Source: Schaedlerella glycyrrhizinilytica_A (GTDB lineage Bacteria; Bacillota; Clostridia; Lachnospirales; Lachnospiraceae). Taken from it: a DNA stretch of 64,000 nucleotides. Shown piece after piece: positions 8,661 to 17,452 of the stretch. The stretch lies in assembly GCF_042852765.1 (NCBI RefSeq), contig NZ_AP031414.1; one strand, written 5' to 3'. How positions within the stretch are numbered: the stretch's first letter is position 1; every line of letters begins with the position of its first letter. Made by a program: the position numbers and the translations under genes. The notes under the pieces were generated by a model. It had not been told where the DNA came from and made no database searches. It saw only the letters and a program-made list of their open reading frames with translations.

Positions 8661-10292
8661 TTAACGCTCCTGTTCACGCTTTTTCTGCTGGCTCGGTGCG
8701 CCCCTTAAAATCTGGTCGATATTGCGTCTGACTGTCTGAAGCTCCTGCGCCCGCTGGCGTTTCTCCCGGTAGTCGTTATATCCGGCGTTCTTCTGGACGG
8801 TAAGCTGCTCAATCTCCCTTTGCAGGGCTTTGCTGGCTGGCAGCTTGGTTATTCCATGCTCCCAGAAATAACGGGCGGCTGTGTCCGCTATGATAAAATC
8901 GCTTTCGTGCTGTTCCCGGTAGGCTCTCCGGGCTTTCTCCGATTTCTGCGCTTTCAGACCGTCACGGGCGGGCTTCGTGCCGATATAGCCCAAAAGGTTG
9001 CGCTGCAATTCCTTTTTCTCCCGGATAGCGGCTTCCAGCCCTTTCAGTCCGGCAAGGCTCTCCTGCGTGGCGGTGTTGGCTGCGGAAATGGCAGCGTCCA
9101 GCTCGTCCGGGGAAGAAAAGCCATACTGCTGGTAGAGCATGAGGGTAGCCGACATCTGTTTGAGGTTGTGCATGGTCGCCCACTTCTCATAGCCCCGTCC
9201 TTTCCCCTCGGCTCGCTTGGCGGCTATGTCTACCATGCGCTGTACAGCGTCATTGTTCGGGGCGTTTTTCGCTTCTTTTTTCGTCCGTAAGCGGTCTTTG
9301 ATACTGCCGGGGTATTCCGCTATGGCTGCGGGTTTTTCGGCGGCTCTGGCGGCGTTCTGCTCCAAAACGGAGAGGACAGCAGCCCGGTCAAAATCGTCCC
9401 CCAGCTTCCGGGCGGTAATTGGCTTCGTCCTGTCCGGCGTGAGGTAACTTAGCCGCCCCCGGCTCTCCTTGACGGTCACACCATGCCGGAGAAGCAGGGC
9501 GGCAAACTCATCAAAGCCGGAAGCAGCGGCAAGGGCTTCCCGGATAGTCCGGCGCAGCTTCGCCTTATCCGTTTCAAACTTGGTCTGCCGGGGCGCGATA
9601 CCGTCCGCAGCAATAGGGGCGTTGGCTCTGTCAAGGGCAGCCTGTCCTTTCTTCTGCGCCCAATACTCACGCTCGGTAATGCGTTCTTTGCTGCCGTTCA
9701 AAAGGTCTATCTGGTAAAGCCCCTCGCTGTGGCACATCTCCATGACTTCGGCTTTCAGATAGTTCATAGCTGCGTCCGTACAGCGGTGCTTGCAGCCTGC
9801 TTTCCTGTCCGCTGGCCTGTCCATGTGGGGCAGCATGGGAACCTCCGCAATCCGCAGACTGTTAATGACGATATGCACATGGATATTTTCGGTGTGGCTG
9901 TGTCCGTCCGGGTGGGTGCAGACAAGGGCCTGGTGTCCGGGGAAATGCTCGGCGCAGAACTTCTCGCCCAGCTCCTGCGCCCGATCAACGGTCAAGCCGT
10001 TGTCCGGGCCGTCCCGTGGGTCAAAGCTGATGATGTAGTGGTGGCTCTTTACGTCCTCCCGTTTCTGGTTCTTGCCGTAGCGGAGATTGGAGCGCATACA
10101 GGCAACGGCAAAATCCTCCCCGCCACAATTCAGAGAGGATATGCGGTAGTCTACCCTCGGTATGAGCCGCCCGTCTGCGTCAAGGGTGGGCTTCATGGTA
10201 AACTCGTCATGCTCGAATGTGAGGTATTTTTCAGCGTCCCCGTAGTTGGCATTTTTAGAGCTGATATGTTTGAGTATCGCCAACGGCTTCAC
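8661..10292 (-). CDS. Mobilization relaxase of IME1
   Basis: A 543-residue relaxase. The N-terminal nuclease region contains KSHHYIISFDP and the metal-binding histidine motif HTENIHVHIVINS around residue 135. The C-terminal half is helical and charged. The enzyme nicks the element's oriT and pilots the single strand through a host ICE channel. I accept the GTG start at 10290-10292, which overlaps the mobC 3' end by 38 bases. The protein is unlike the ICE2 relaxase (37456-38799) in its N-terminal sequence, so the two would recognise different origins. Confidence 0.9.
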   Translation of the reverse strand: MKPLAILKHISSKNANYGDAEKYLTFEHDEFTMKPTLDADGRLIPRVDYRISSLNCGGEDFAVACMRSNLRYGKNQKREDVKSHHYIISFDPRDGPDNGLTVDRAQELGEKFCAEHFPGHQALVCTHPDGHSHTENIHVHIVINSLRIAEVPMLPHMDRPADRKAGCKHRCTDAAMNYLKAEVMEMCHSEGLYQIDLLNGSKERITEREYWAQKKGQAALDRANAPIAADGIAPRQTKFETDKAKLRRTIREALAAASGFDEFAALLLRHGVTVKESRGRLSYLTPDRTKPITARKLGDDFDRAAVLSVLEQNAARAAEKPAAIAEYPGSIKDRLRTKKEAKNAPNNDAVQRMVDIAAKRAEGKGRGYEKWATMHNLKQMSATLMLYQQYGFSSPDELDAAISAANTATQESLAGLKGLEAAIREKKELQRNLLGYIGTKPARDGLKAQKSEKARRAYREQHESDFIIADTAARYFWEHGITKLPASKALQREIEQLTVQKNAGYNDYREKRQRAQELQTVRRNIDQILRGAPSQQKKREQER

Positions 10293-10653
10293 CTACTTTC
10301 TGCAAGACTTCAAACTTCAAGGCGGCAAGGTCGGCGGCGGCTCCCCGCACTTCCTTTTCCAGCCCCCGGTAGGGGCTTCCGTATTCGTTCAGGCTCCGGG
10401 CAATCTGGTTTAAGTTGCCGCCGATTTTCCCGTACTCTGCCGTGAGCTTGGAGAGGGCGGCAAGCAGCCCGTCATTGACCGGGGAAACGGTGACAATGGG
10501 GCGTATGGTCGCTTTCCGTATGGCTTGCCGGATAAACTCGGACTGGCTGATTTCATAAGCCGCCAGCCGCCCGGTGAAGTCGGCGTATTCTTCATCGGTC
10601 ATGCGGGTCTTTACCACATGACGGCGGTGGGGCGTATTGTATTTCTTTCGCAT
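10255..10653 (-). CDS. mobC: MobC-like relaxosome accessory protein (IME1)
   Basis: A 132-residue protein starting MRKKYNTPHRRHVVKTRMTD, with a ribbon-helix-helix-like N-terminus and the MobC signature LTAEYGKIGGNLNQIARSLN near residue 80. The ATG at 10651-10653 has AAAGGAGG upstream. It assists the relaxase at oriT. The long intergenic stretch immediately upstream is the natural place for that origin. Confidence 0.88.
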   Translation of the reverse strand: MRKKYNTPHRRHVVKTRMTDEEYADFTGRLAAYEISQSEFIRQAIRKATIRPIVTVSPVNDGLLAALSKLTAEYGKIGGNLNQIARSLNEYGSPYRGLEKEVRGAAADLAALKFEVLQKVGEAVGDTQTYQL

Positions 10654-11289
10654 GGTCTGTGACCTCCTTTCTCGCCCGACAGGGCGCATAGCAGGGTTTG
10701 GGGAAGGCACTCCCCAACAAGATTCCCGCAGGGGCAAAAATAAGCGGAGAGCGAATTTTGGCACCTCGGTAGAATCTTGCTCTAAGACTGCCGCAGACTG
10801 CCCCTGTCTGGTTTTTCCGTACATAGAACGGACAGGACAGGGCTTGCGGCCCGCTGTGGGCGGCCTTTTTTCCTTTCGCCAATATGACGCCGGAACGGGG
10901 CTTTGCTGCCCGCTGGCTGCGGCTTTTTCCCTTTCCGCTAAAGATACATTTCAAAGGCCGCCAGCTACCCGCTGGACGGGGATTTTTCAAAATTTCTTTT
11001 GCCTTAGTAATCCGGGCAACAGGATTTTGGCAACCGGCGGGGCAGAGAATTTTTCCTTTCACTCCCCACACCACCGCTCTTAGAAATTTGCCAAACGGAG
11101 CAGGCAGTTTTTTCTGGCTTCACCTACCTACTACGGGTGATTTTCGATTTTGCCAAATGGACACAAAAAAAGCAGCAAATCTTTTTCAGACTTACTGCTT
11201 TCGCTGGCCGCTGGTGGGCGGCTGATATTCAGTTTTGAAAGTTCGGGTCAGGGTGCCCCGAAGATAAAAAAACAACAGTATTCAATTTA
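10654..11289. other. Intergenic stretch, candidate oriT of IME1
   Basis: This 636-base stretch has no convincing gene; open frames here lack ribosome sites and family resemblance. A hairpin TTGGGGA-AGGCAC-TCCCCAA lies at 10698-10717, just upstream of mobC. Further right are several GC-rich repeats each followed by T-runs (for example around 10850-10990) and, near 11110-11170, sequence rich in short repeats. An oriT here is expected from gene order but no nick site is shown. Confidence 0.45.
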
Positions 11290-11901
11290 TTAAATAATTT
11301 CCTGTCGATTCCCTTTAATCAATACAGTTTGACCGTCAGCCAATTCAATCAAATCGTTCTTCGATATATCTCCAAAAGGGCTCTCTTTTTCAGCGTGTGG
11401 TATCAACGGATTTGCTAAATATCCTAATCCATCGGAAAAATTTCCGGCAGCAATCATACTACCTGCGCTAATTCCCAGATACACCAATCCATTCTCTATT
11501 GCTTGCTTTAGGGGCTTCGAAAATCCTGTTCTGTTTATTTCGCTAAGAAGCGTATGGGCATTTCCTCCACAAAAAGCAATCATGTCATATTGAGTGAGTT
11601 CTTGAACACTCATTAAGCGAAACGGTACAGGTATGTCACTAATATAACTTGAATATGTTCTTTTATATCCATCGGAAAGTAAAAACGCAAGATTATATAT
11701 AAGAATATTATTCATAGGTATTCCCATATTCATAAGGCGCTCCATACATACAATGATTCCTTCTCGCGCACCATCATTTCCAACTGCGGCGGATGGAACC
11801 AAAATCGCTTTTGTGTTAATCGGTTCTTTTCCGATACATTTCCAAAATAATACCATAGTCTTTTCGTTTAAGCCACTTGAAGTTAAGAACAGGGTTCTCA
11901 T
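11290..11901 (-). CDS. Peptidase E-like (family S51) protein
   Basis: A 203-residue protein with the S51 fold signature: the catalytic serine in YLGISAGSMIAAGNF (about residue 145), preceded by IAFCGGNAHTLLSEI. Family members hydrolyse Asp-Xaa dipeptides or act as related serine hydrolases. It is AT-rich compared with the transfer genes and lies next to erm, so it belongs to the cargo. No operon partner is visible; about 600 bases separate it from mobC and 430 from erm. Confidence 0.85.
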   Translation of the reverse strand: MRTLFLTSSGLNEKTMVLFWKCIGKEPINTKAILVPSAAVGNDGAREGIIVCMERLMNMGIPMNNILIYNLAFLLSDGYKRTYSSYISDIPVPFRLMSVQELTQYDMIAFCGGNAHTLLSEINRTGFSKPLKQAIENGLVYLGISAGSMIAAGNFSDGLGYLANPLIPHAEKESPFGDISKNDLIELADGQTVLIKGNRQEII

Positions 11902-12337
11902 AAACTTAGTCCTCTTTTAATTTTTCAAATTTCTGATTCTATGTAAGATGATAAAACATCAATTCATACCGAAATAATCCCATAATGTTAGTTATTTTGT
12001 TTTTTTTCAATACAGCTTACCATTATTATCACTATTCCGCGAGTATTAGATGACCTTAAATTCAATCTCTCCTTCTTGTATCTAACAAATATATTCTACT
12101 ACCCCTGTTGTTTTTACTTTCTAATATACTTTTATGGTTAACTCATTGAAATCTACTATCAACAAAATCCAGCATTAAATTCTCTTCTCAGATTTTCGCA
12201 CTACCATGCACATTTTTATAGAAATTATCAATACTATCTATTTTTTGTACCATTAGAAGTATCAATCCTTGTTCTACATTTCTTATTGCTACTAGACTTT
12301 CGTAAAGATGTTCTGTTTTGCTTTTTCAATTTTTTAT
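11902..12337. other. AT-rich intergenic stretch
   Basis: I see no gene, repeat or clear terminator between the peptidase E-like gene and the 3' end of erm. It is strongly AT-rich, in keeping with the erm cargo and unlike the flanking IME genes. Confidence 0.6.
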
Positions 12338-13162
12338 TCATTTTTTGAAGTTTTTATATGCATCTTGAAACTTTTTTTTCTTTTCATCTGTCAATCCAAT
12401 TTTGGAGTAATAATAAATATTCATCCACTGCTCGGCCGTGATTAACGTATATGAATTTGAAAGACTAATTCTATTGGCTTTTCCCAATCTTTTGATTTGC
12501 TCATTAGAAAATAAAATAGAAAGTCTCTCTTTAGCAGTCTCTCCTTTAATATTAGTGTAAAAAAAAGCCACTAAATCTTTATAATTTTGAAGATCATCAC
12601 CACTCAATCTATCATCCCATAACTGCATATGAAGCATAACTGTATCAACATTAGGCGAAGGAAAAAAATCGCTCCTTTTAAAACTATGTGTAATTTCTAC
12701 CTTATATTGTGCCTTTATTATAGCAGCACGAAAACCTTCATATTTTTGTAATGGAATACCGCAATTCTTTTTAGCTGCCTCTCTTTGAATTATGATATTT
12801 ATATCTGATGGTGGATTTACATCGTCTGTTAATTTCCTAATAATATCCGCTGTTATCTGAAAAGGAATATTGGAGAATATTTTATATCTGCGATTTAAAG
12901 GCAACTTATATTTTAAAAAATCACCAAATATATATGTAACATTATCATGACTGTGATATCTTACTAAATTATTATATAATTCTTGATCATATTCAACTGC
13001 AACAACCTCTCCAGCATGCTGAGAAAGTACATCTGTTATTATCCCTTTTCCAGGACCAATTTCAATAACATAATCTGTTACATCAATATTTGACTTGCTT
13101 ATTAAACGTTCTACCAACTTTTTATTAACCAAAAAATTTTGTGAATATCCAAGATTTTTCAT
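12338..13162 (-). CDS. erm: Erm-family 23S rRNA adenine-N6 methyltransferase
   Basis: A 274-residue Rossmann-fold methyltransferase starting MKNLGYSQNFLVNKKLVERL. The SAM-binding motif is VIEIGPGKG (about residue 35) and the catalytic motif IV is FSNIPFQIT (about 105). KsgA/Erm share these, but the SQNFL start, the lysine-rich tail and the resistance-island context favour Erm, which methylates A2058 of 23S rRNA and confers MLSB resistance. It does not match Erm(B) or Erm(F) as I remember them, and I do not assign a class. The gene is AT-rich. No convincing attenuator leader peptide was found upstream. Confidence 0.88.
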   Translation of the reverse strand: MKNLGYSQNFLVNKKLVERLISKSNIDVTDYVIEIGPGKGIITDVLSQHAGEVVAVEYDQELYNNLVRYHSHDNVTYIFGDFLKYKLPLNRRYKIFSNIPFQITADIIRKLTDDVNPPSDINIIIQREAAKKNCGIPLQKYEGFRAAIIKAQYKVEITHSFKRSDFFPSPNVDTVMLHMQLWDDRLSGDDLQNYKDLVAFFYTNIKGETAKERLSILFSNEQIKRLGKANRISLSNSYTLITAEQWMNIYYYSKIGLTDEKKKKFQDAYKNFKK

Positions 13163-13620
13163 CTAATCGCACCTCATTCTCTATTTATTTTCATAACTAT
13201 ATACGAGTAAGCCCTAACGTTGCATAAAAAACAGCCCCTGTAAAACGATATATAAGTAAAGTGCGCCAATAACCTATTCTTTCAAACACGATGAATGACC
13301 ATTGTAATTTCTTAAAAAATGTACAATTACTTTAAAATATTATATATCTGATCTTTACCTGAATCATTTGCTCACTATTGTTGTATCTATTTTCTTGCAT
13401 AGACCATTTTTTTTGGGCACATACCAGTCTCACGGAACGACTGTTGCACATTTTCTAAAACATAGAAGACAAAATATTTTTACTCTATAGAATTCTTTCA
13501 AAAAATATAATTACTATTTGTCGATGGCTTTATTATACTATGACCGCTTACTTATGGGAATAGATGAATTGTAAACTTGCTGGTGAAAATCGCTAATGAC
13601 AGTCGGTGTTCGTTCTTTGC
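13163..13620. other. AT-rich region upstream of erm
   Basis: This 458-base stretch has no gene. On the minus strand there are TATAAT-like boxes (around 13530) and short ATG-initiated frames such as MKINRE just before erm. None has the hairpin set expected of a macrolide-responsive leader, so I make no regulatory claim. Confidence 0.5.
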
Positions 13621-13818
13621 TTATCGGTCAAAGCGAAATTTGAACAGCGCGGCGATTAGCTTCTGTTTTATATGTTCCTCAACCTCGGCGCTGACTTTCC
13701 CGTGTACTTTGGAACAGTATCGGATATATCCGACGTAGTGGGAAAGAACGGTGTCGATTGCGTCCGGGTCGCCCTCATGCGCCTTGACGATTGTTTCATA
13801 GGGGAGAAGTTTACTCAT
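13621..13818 (-). CDS. Conjugative-transposon helix-turn-helix protein
   Basis: A 65-residue protein, MSKLLPYETIVKAHEGDPDAI..., of the small helix-turn-helix family found beside the sigma factor of Tn916/Tn1549-type elements. It overlaps the preceding sigma gene by 8 bases. Its counterpart in ICE2 is at 45469-45711 with the same pattern (ILAASEGDERALNAVLNHYKGYIRF). It probably works with the sigma factor in regulating element functions. The 3' end leads into the AT-rich erm cargo. Confidence 0.8.
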   Translation of the reverse strand: MSKLLPYETIVKAHEGDPDAIDTVLSHYVGYIRYCSKVHGKVSAEVEEHIKQKLIAALFKFRFDR

Positions 13819-14233
13819 AGCGTTTTCCCTCCATGAGCCGCCGGAGCCGCTTCAAGGCAAGCTGGATATGCCGCCCTGCTGTGCTGCGTGTCCGTCCGAT
13901 ATGTACGCCGATCACCCGCTGCGGCTGGCGCAGGAAATAGTAACGGAAAATTTCTTCCTGTGTCTGCTCTGGCAAAAGGGCAAGGGCGGCGGCGAGTTCC
14001 GCATGGTACAGAACGGCGGTCTGGCCGCAGGCGGTAAAAAGATATTCTTCAAGCTGCTCCGGCTCGGCAAGCTGGACAAACTTCTCATTCATCAGATAGT
14101 CAAGGGAAACTTCCCGTTCCCACCTCCGGCGCAGCTTCAAAATTATATCTATGGCGGCGTGACGAATGACAACCTTGCAAAAGGCGTTAAAGGTGTACTG
14201 GATATGCACTTTGTAGGCTTCATCTTCGGTCAT
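13811..14233 (-). CDS. Sigma-70-like factor of IME1
   Basis: A 140-residue protein starting MTEDEAYKVHIQYTFNAFCK. The start at 14231-14233 follows GAGAGGGGGAA; a longer upstream frame lacks a site. The N-terminal half matches the sigma-like Orf7 family of conjugative transposons, and the C-terminal half is a region-4 helix-turn-helix (LLPEQTQEEIFRYYFLRQPQRVIGVHIGRTRSTAGRH). It probably directs transcription of element genes. The same pair of genes stands before xis-int in ICE2. Confidence 0.85.
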   Translation of the reverse strand: MTEDEAYKVHIQYTFNAFCKVVIRHAAIDIILKLRRRWEREVSLDYLMNEKFVQLAEPEQLEEYLFTACGQTAVLYHAELAAALALLPEQTQEEIFRYYFLRQPQRVIGVHIGRTRSTAGRHIQLALKRLRRLMEGKRYE

Positions 14234-14396
14234 GGAAATTCCCCCTCTCTGATAATAGTGCGGGGCGGCAGCACTCCTTGCTGTCGCCCCTTGATTGCCT
14301 ACCAGCAAAGGCGGGCGGGGCTGTCAACGGCGGCGCGGTACGCGCCGTTCATCTTGACCGTTGACTGGCTCGGCTGGCTTTGCTATGACAATATAG

Positions 14397-14840
14397 TTAT
14401 TTCCAGTGCTTTAATTGCGAAAGGTACAAATCAAACTGATTACGTCTGGTTTCTTCATCTGCGTTATCGGGATTTGGCATATTCGCAACCAGATAATCCA
14501 ATAAAGATTCCTTGGATTGATATGCAAATTTCCCATTAGCATAGCACCATTTACAATAGTCCTCGTTATAGCTTCCGTCTGGTTCTCGGCTAATCAGACC
14601 ATCTTCATTCAATGGCATTCCGCAACACTGACAAACAAGTTGCCGTGGAGAACCCAGAAGCGTATTGATTGACACATCAAAAACTCGTGATAACAGTTTT
14701 AAGGTATCTGTATTTGGCTGCGTTTCGCCTGTTTCCCAGCGACTAACCGCCTGTCGGGTAACTTGCACACGTTCAGCCAGTTGTTCTTGCGTAAGGTTGT
14801 TTTTCTCGCGTAAATTTTTAAGAATACCTTGTATTTCCAT
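14397..14840 (-). CDS. XRE-family regulator with C-terminal zinc ribbon
   Basis: A 147-residue protein. The N-terminal HTH_3 domain (residues 5-60) reads NLTQEQLAERVQVTRQAVSRWE, and the C-terminal putative zinc-ribbon domain has CQCCGMPL...YCKWCYANGKF. It is the last gene before the IME1 left junction and likely regulates the element or a cargo function. Unlike the transfer genes it is fairly AT-rich. Confidence 0.88.
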   Translation of the reverse strand: MEIQGILKNLREKNNLTQEQLAERVQVTRQAVSRWETGETQPNTDTLKLLSRVFDVSINTLLGSPRQLVCQCCGMPLNEDGLISREPDGSYNEDYCKWCYANGKFAYQSKESLLDYLVANMPNPDNADEETRRNQFDLYLSQLKHWK

Positions 14841-14957
14841 GCCCGTCCCTCCTAAAGGTTGTTTTTACTCATTATAACTTCAAAATGGGGTTTTAACAAG
14901 CAACTCGCTGTTGCTGCGGAATAGTGGGCTGCTGTCTATCAATTCTTATGTGTTACT

Positions 14958-15098
14958 TTATGGCACATGAGCATTTGCGCCCGGATTGTCGTTGCCGTAA
15001 CCCTCCATGAGGTTAATGGCACCCCAAATGCCAAGACCTGCGCCAAGCGCGATAACCAAAGTCTGCAATACACCAACTGCGCTGTTGAAAAACTCCAT
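14958..15098 (-). pseudogene. maff2: maff2, 5' fragment (ICE1)
   Basis: From the ATG at 15096-15098 the frame encodes MEFFNSAVGVLQTLV... with one transmembrane segment (LVIALGAGLGIWGAINLM), then NDNPGA. It then crosses into IME1 and stops after N-A-H-V-P. An intact Maff2 of about 70 residues would continue KSQG...LLSQLFG (found at 4608-4698). The protein is a small membrane component of the conjugation apparatus encoded between virD4 and virB6. Truncation removes its second hydrophobic half. Confidence 0.88.
14965..14987 (-). other. IME1 attachment junction attL
   Basis: On the minus strand the junction reads CCGGGCGCAAATGCTCATGTG: maff2 codons for P-G-A, shared AA(A), then the element arm TGCTCATGTG. 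Together with the 4700 junction it predicts attB GGGCGCAAAGAGCCAGG and a circle site with arms CACATCAGCA / TGCTCATGTG, which are inverted repeats with one mismatch. Confidence 0.7.
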
Positions 15099-15161
15099 AT
15101 AAACCTCGCTTTCTGCCGCTGTGCGGCTCAAAAAAAGTTGTTGAAAATGAAAATGCCGCCG

Positions 15162-16946
15162 TTATTCCTCGGCGGCTGCGTCCTCGTCGGACAAATCTAT
15201 TTCGTATATGTCAAAGGCTTCATCGGGCTTTACGATTGCCGGACGGGTAGACATATACCGTTCCACGTCAAAAGCGTTTCTTTTGTCGAAGTCGGAAAGG
15301 TATTTGTAGTTCGGGTGTTTCGTGATGTCGTATTTGTCGCTTAAAAAGGGACGCACACCGCGTAGCTGCAAAATACATTTCCCACCGTCCATAACTGCTA
15401 TTTCGTCCTGTGTCATCAGCTCCTTTCCTAATTTTTGATAAGTAAGTCCATGAGAAACCTGCGTGCCGCGATTTTCGGAAGTATTGAAACTGTCGATTGT
15501 TTCCCGTCCCAAGTTATCCGAAATATCCTTTGCATTTTTCCCACGTCCTCCCAAAAACAAGGTGCTGTCGGCATTATCAAGTATGATTTCTGCCGCGTCC
15601 TTGTAAATGGCTTTTAGTTGGCTCTGCGATTGCAGAATGATAGAAGCGGACATTTCCCTGCTGCGAATGGTCGCAATTAACTTATCAAAGCGGGGTATCT
15701 GCCCGATGTTGGCAAATTCATCAAGCAAAAACCGGACATGAATAGGCAATTTGCCGTTGTATTCGTCGTCCGCTTTATCACAAAGCAAATTGAAAAGCTG
15801 CGATTGCAGAATAGCGATAACAAAATTAAAGGTGTCGTCGGTATCGCTCATTATGAGGAAAAGCGCGGTTTTCCTGTCGCCCAATGTATCAAGTTCCAAT
15901 TCATCATAGGACATGAGTTCCCGGAGTTCCTCTATATCAAAAGGGGCAAGACGCGCACCGCAAGAAATAAGGATTGACTTTGCCGTTTTGCCCGCCGCCA
16001 ATTTGTATTTTTTATATTGCTTCACCGCGAAATGGTCGGGGCTGCGTTCTTCTAAATCGGCAAAGAGCAGATCAACGGGGCTTTGGTATTCCTCGTCGTC
16101 CTCGCGTGCTTCGCTTGCATTGATAAGTTCAAGCAGCGTTGTAAAGTTCATTTCCTCGGCGGGGGCTTCATACCAAATGTAGCCGATCAACGCGCAATAT
16201 AATAATCTCTCGGCTTTCACCCAAAAATCTTCCGCGCTTTTTTCTCCCTCGCCTTTGGTATTGACAATAAGGGTATTGACAACCTTTAACACGTCCTTTT
16301 CGCTGCGGATATACACAAAGGGGTTATATCGCATGGATTTCTTGAAGTTTATCGTATTCAGCACTTTTATCTTGTAGCCGCCGCGCTGCAAGAGCTTTCC
16401 GCACTCGATTAAGACGGTGCCTTTTGGGTCGGTCAAGACGTAGGAAGAATGAAGCTGCATTAAATTAGGCTTTACGAAAAACCTTGTCTTGCCGCTGCCG
16501 CTGCCGCCGATCACCACGACGTTTTTATTTCTCGCATATTTCGGCTGCTTCGGGCGGCTGTTCATGGTAAGGCGTTCGGTCTGCGTCAAAATGATGTTGT
16601 TCTGAAAATCCGGGTCGATGTAGGGCTTTATATCTTCGGCGTTGCCCCAACGTGCGCTGCCGTATTCTGCGCCCTTGCGGTATTTCTTTGCGTTTTTCCC
16701 TTTGACATAGACAATCAGACGGATAACCACCGCGCCGACAATGCCGATAAGCAAATCCAACGGGTGAACGCTCGGCAAGGCATTTGAAAACGCTTCGGAA
16801 AATCCCTGTGTGATATTGAGTATCTTTTCGGAAATATCCGCGCCGGGGGCAAGCCGCACCGCCTGTCCCACCTTATCAAAGAGATAGACAAAGAACACAT
16901 AGGGGATATTCGGGATTATCAACTTTTTGTAGTTCATCTGCTTCAT
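15162..16946 (-). CDS. virD4: VirD4/TraG-family coupling ATPase
   Basis: A 594-residue coupling protein. The N-terminus has two hydrophobic segments (IPYVFFVYLF near 14-24 and LLIGIVGAVVIRLIVYV near 65-80). The Walker A motif is VIGGSGSGKTRF near residue 150 and the Walker B region is VRFLLDEFANIG near 400. It links relaxosomes to the membrane channel. It overlaps pcfB by 4 bases and precedes maff2, the standard order. This is the only virD4 in the window; ICE2's copy is missing from what is visible. An IME1 relaxosome would depend on it. Confidence 0.95.
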   Translation of the reverse strand: MKQMNYKKLIIPNIPYVFFVYLFDKVGQAVRLAPGADISEKILNITQGFSEAFSNALPSVHPLDLLIGIVGAVVIRLIVYVKGKNAKKYRKGAEYGSARWGNAEDIKPYIDPDFQNNIILTQTERLTMNSRPKQPKYARNKNVVVIGGSGSGKTRFFVKPNLMQLHSSYVLTDPKGTVLIECGKLLQRGGYKIKVLNTINFKKSMRYNPFVYIRSEKDVLKVVNTLIVNTKGEGEKSAEDFWVKAERLLYCALIGYIWYEAPAEEMNFTTLLELINASEAREDDEEYQSPVDLLFADLEERSPDHFAVKQYKKYKLAAGKTAKSILISCGARLAPFDIEELRELMSYDELELDTLGDRKTALFLIMSDTDDTFNFVIAILQSQLFNLLCDKADDEYNGKLPIHVRFLLDEFANIGQIPRFDKLIATIRSREMSASIILQSQSQLKAIYKDAAEIILDNADSTLFLGGRGKNAKDISDNLGRETIDSFNTSENRGTQVSHGLTYQKLGKELMTQDEIAVMDGGKCILQLRGVRPFLSDKYDITKHPNYKYLSDFDKRNAFDVERYMSTRPAIVKPDEAFDIYEIDLSDEDAAAEE

Positions 16947-17416
16947 ATCTCGCGCCCCCTGTCTATTTTCTTTACCTTGTCGCGGGCGGCGTTAAGCTGC
17001 TTCGCCTTGTCCTTTGCTGCGGCAAGGGCTTTGCGGATAGAGGGCTTTTTATCCCTGTTCAGCTTCTTTGCGGAAAACTCTTGAAACGCTGCGGTCATAA
17101 CGTCCGCGTCCCTGCCTTTGAAAAACACAAGGTAACGGGTCTGTTCGCCCTTAACCTTTTTCAGCGAAAAATCTATGTTGTACTTCTTCGCGGTACTCTC
17201 AAAGGCTTTGATATTGCTGTCGGTGATCTCGATGTTGGAAACACCCGCATTTTGCTTCATAAGCTGCCGCATGGTCTGTTTCCCATGCGGGGCTTTGCTT
17301 TTCTGCTCCAAAAACTTCTTGATTGCTTTCTGCAACGCCTGTTCGGTAAGCCTTGCCGCGCCTTTTCCCACATTGACGGATAGGGCAATCGTTTTTTGGG
17401 TTACTTCCTCCTGCAA
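16943..17416 (-). CDS. PcfB-family conjugation protein (DUF3801)
   Basis: A 157-residue protein beginning MQEEVTQKTIALSVNVGKGAARLTEQAL, with a lysine-rich C-terminus, typical of the PcfB/DUF3801 family. Members are relaxosome accessory factors encoded directly before virD4, as here, with a 4-base overlap. AAAGGAGTTG upstream provides the ribosome site. Confidence 0.85.
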   Translation of the reverse strand: MQEEVTQKTIALSVNVGKGAARLTEQALQKAIKKFLEQKSKAPHGKQTMRQLMKQNAGVSNIEITDSNIKAFESTAKKYNIDFSLKKVKGEQTRYLVFFKGRDADVMTAAFQEFSAKKLNRDKKPSIRKALAAAKDKAKQLNAARDKVKKIDRGREI

Positions 17417-17452
17417 GGTATCAACTCCTTTCCCGGTAAACTGCGGCTATGC

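Larger units (their letters stand above)
4700..14975 (-). mobile_element. IME1, serine-recombinase mobilizable element carrying erm
   Basis: About 10.3 kb lies between the two halves of maff2. It holds a large serine recombinase at one edge, tnpW, a DnaC-like loader, a replication initiator, a relaxase with MobC, an AT-rich cargo (peptidase E-like, erm), an ICE-type sigma/HTH pair and an HTH-zinc-ribbon regulator. It has a relaxase but no VirB/VirD4 genes, so it is mobilizable rather than conjugative. All genes are on the minus strand. Confidence 0.85.

Noticed and set aside
9483..10445. 320-residue frame antisense to the IME1 relaxase
   Set aside because: GC-rich shadow frame with no independent motif.
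10637..11083. Long plus-strand frame in the IME1 mobC upstream region
   Set aside because: Composition follows GC-rich repeats; no ribosome site or motif; the region is better explained as oriT/terminator DNA.
13163..13260. Short peptides such as MKINRE upstream of erm as a macrolide leader
   Set aside because: No supporting pair of alternative hairpins and no typical leader sequence.
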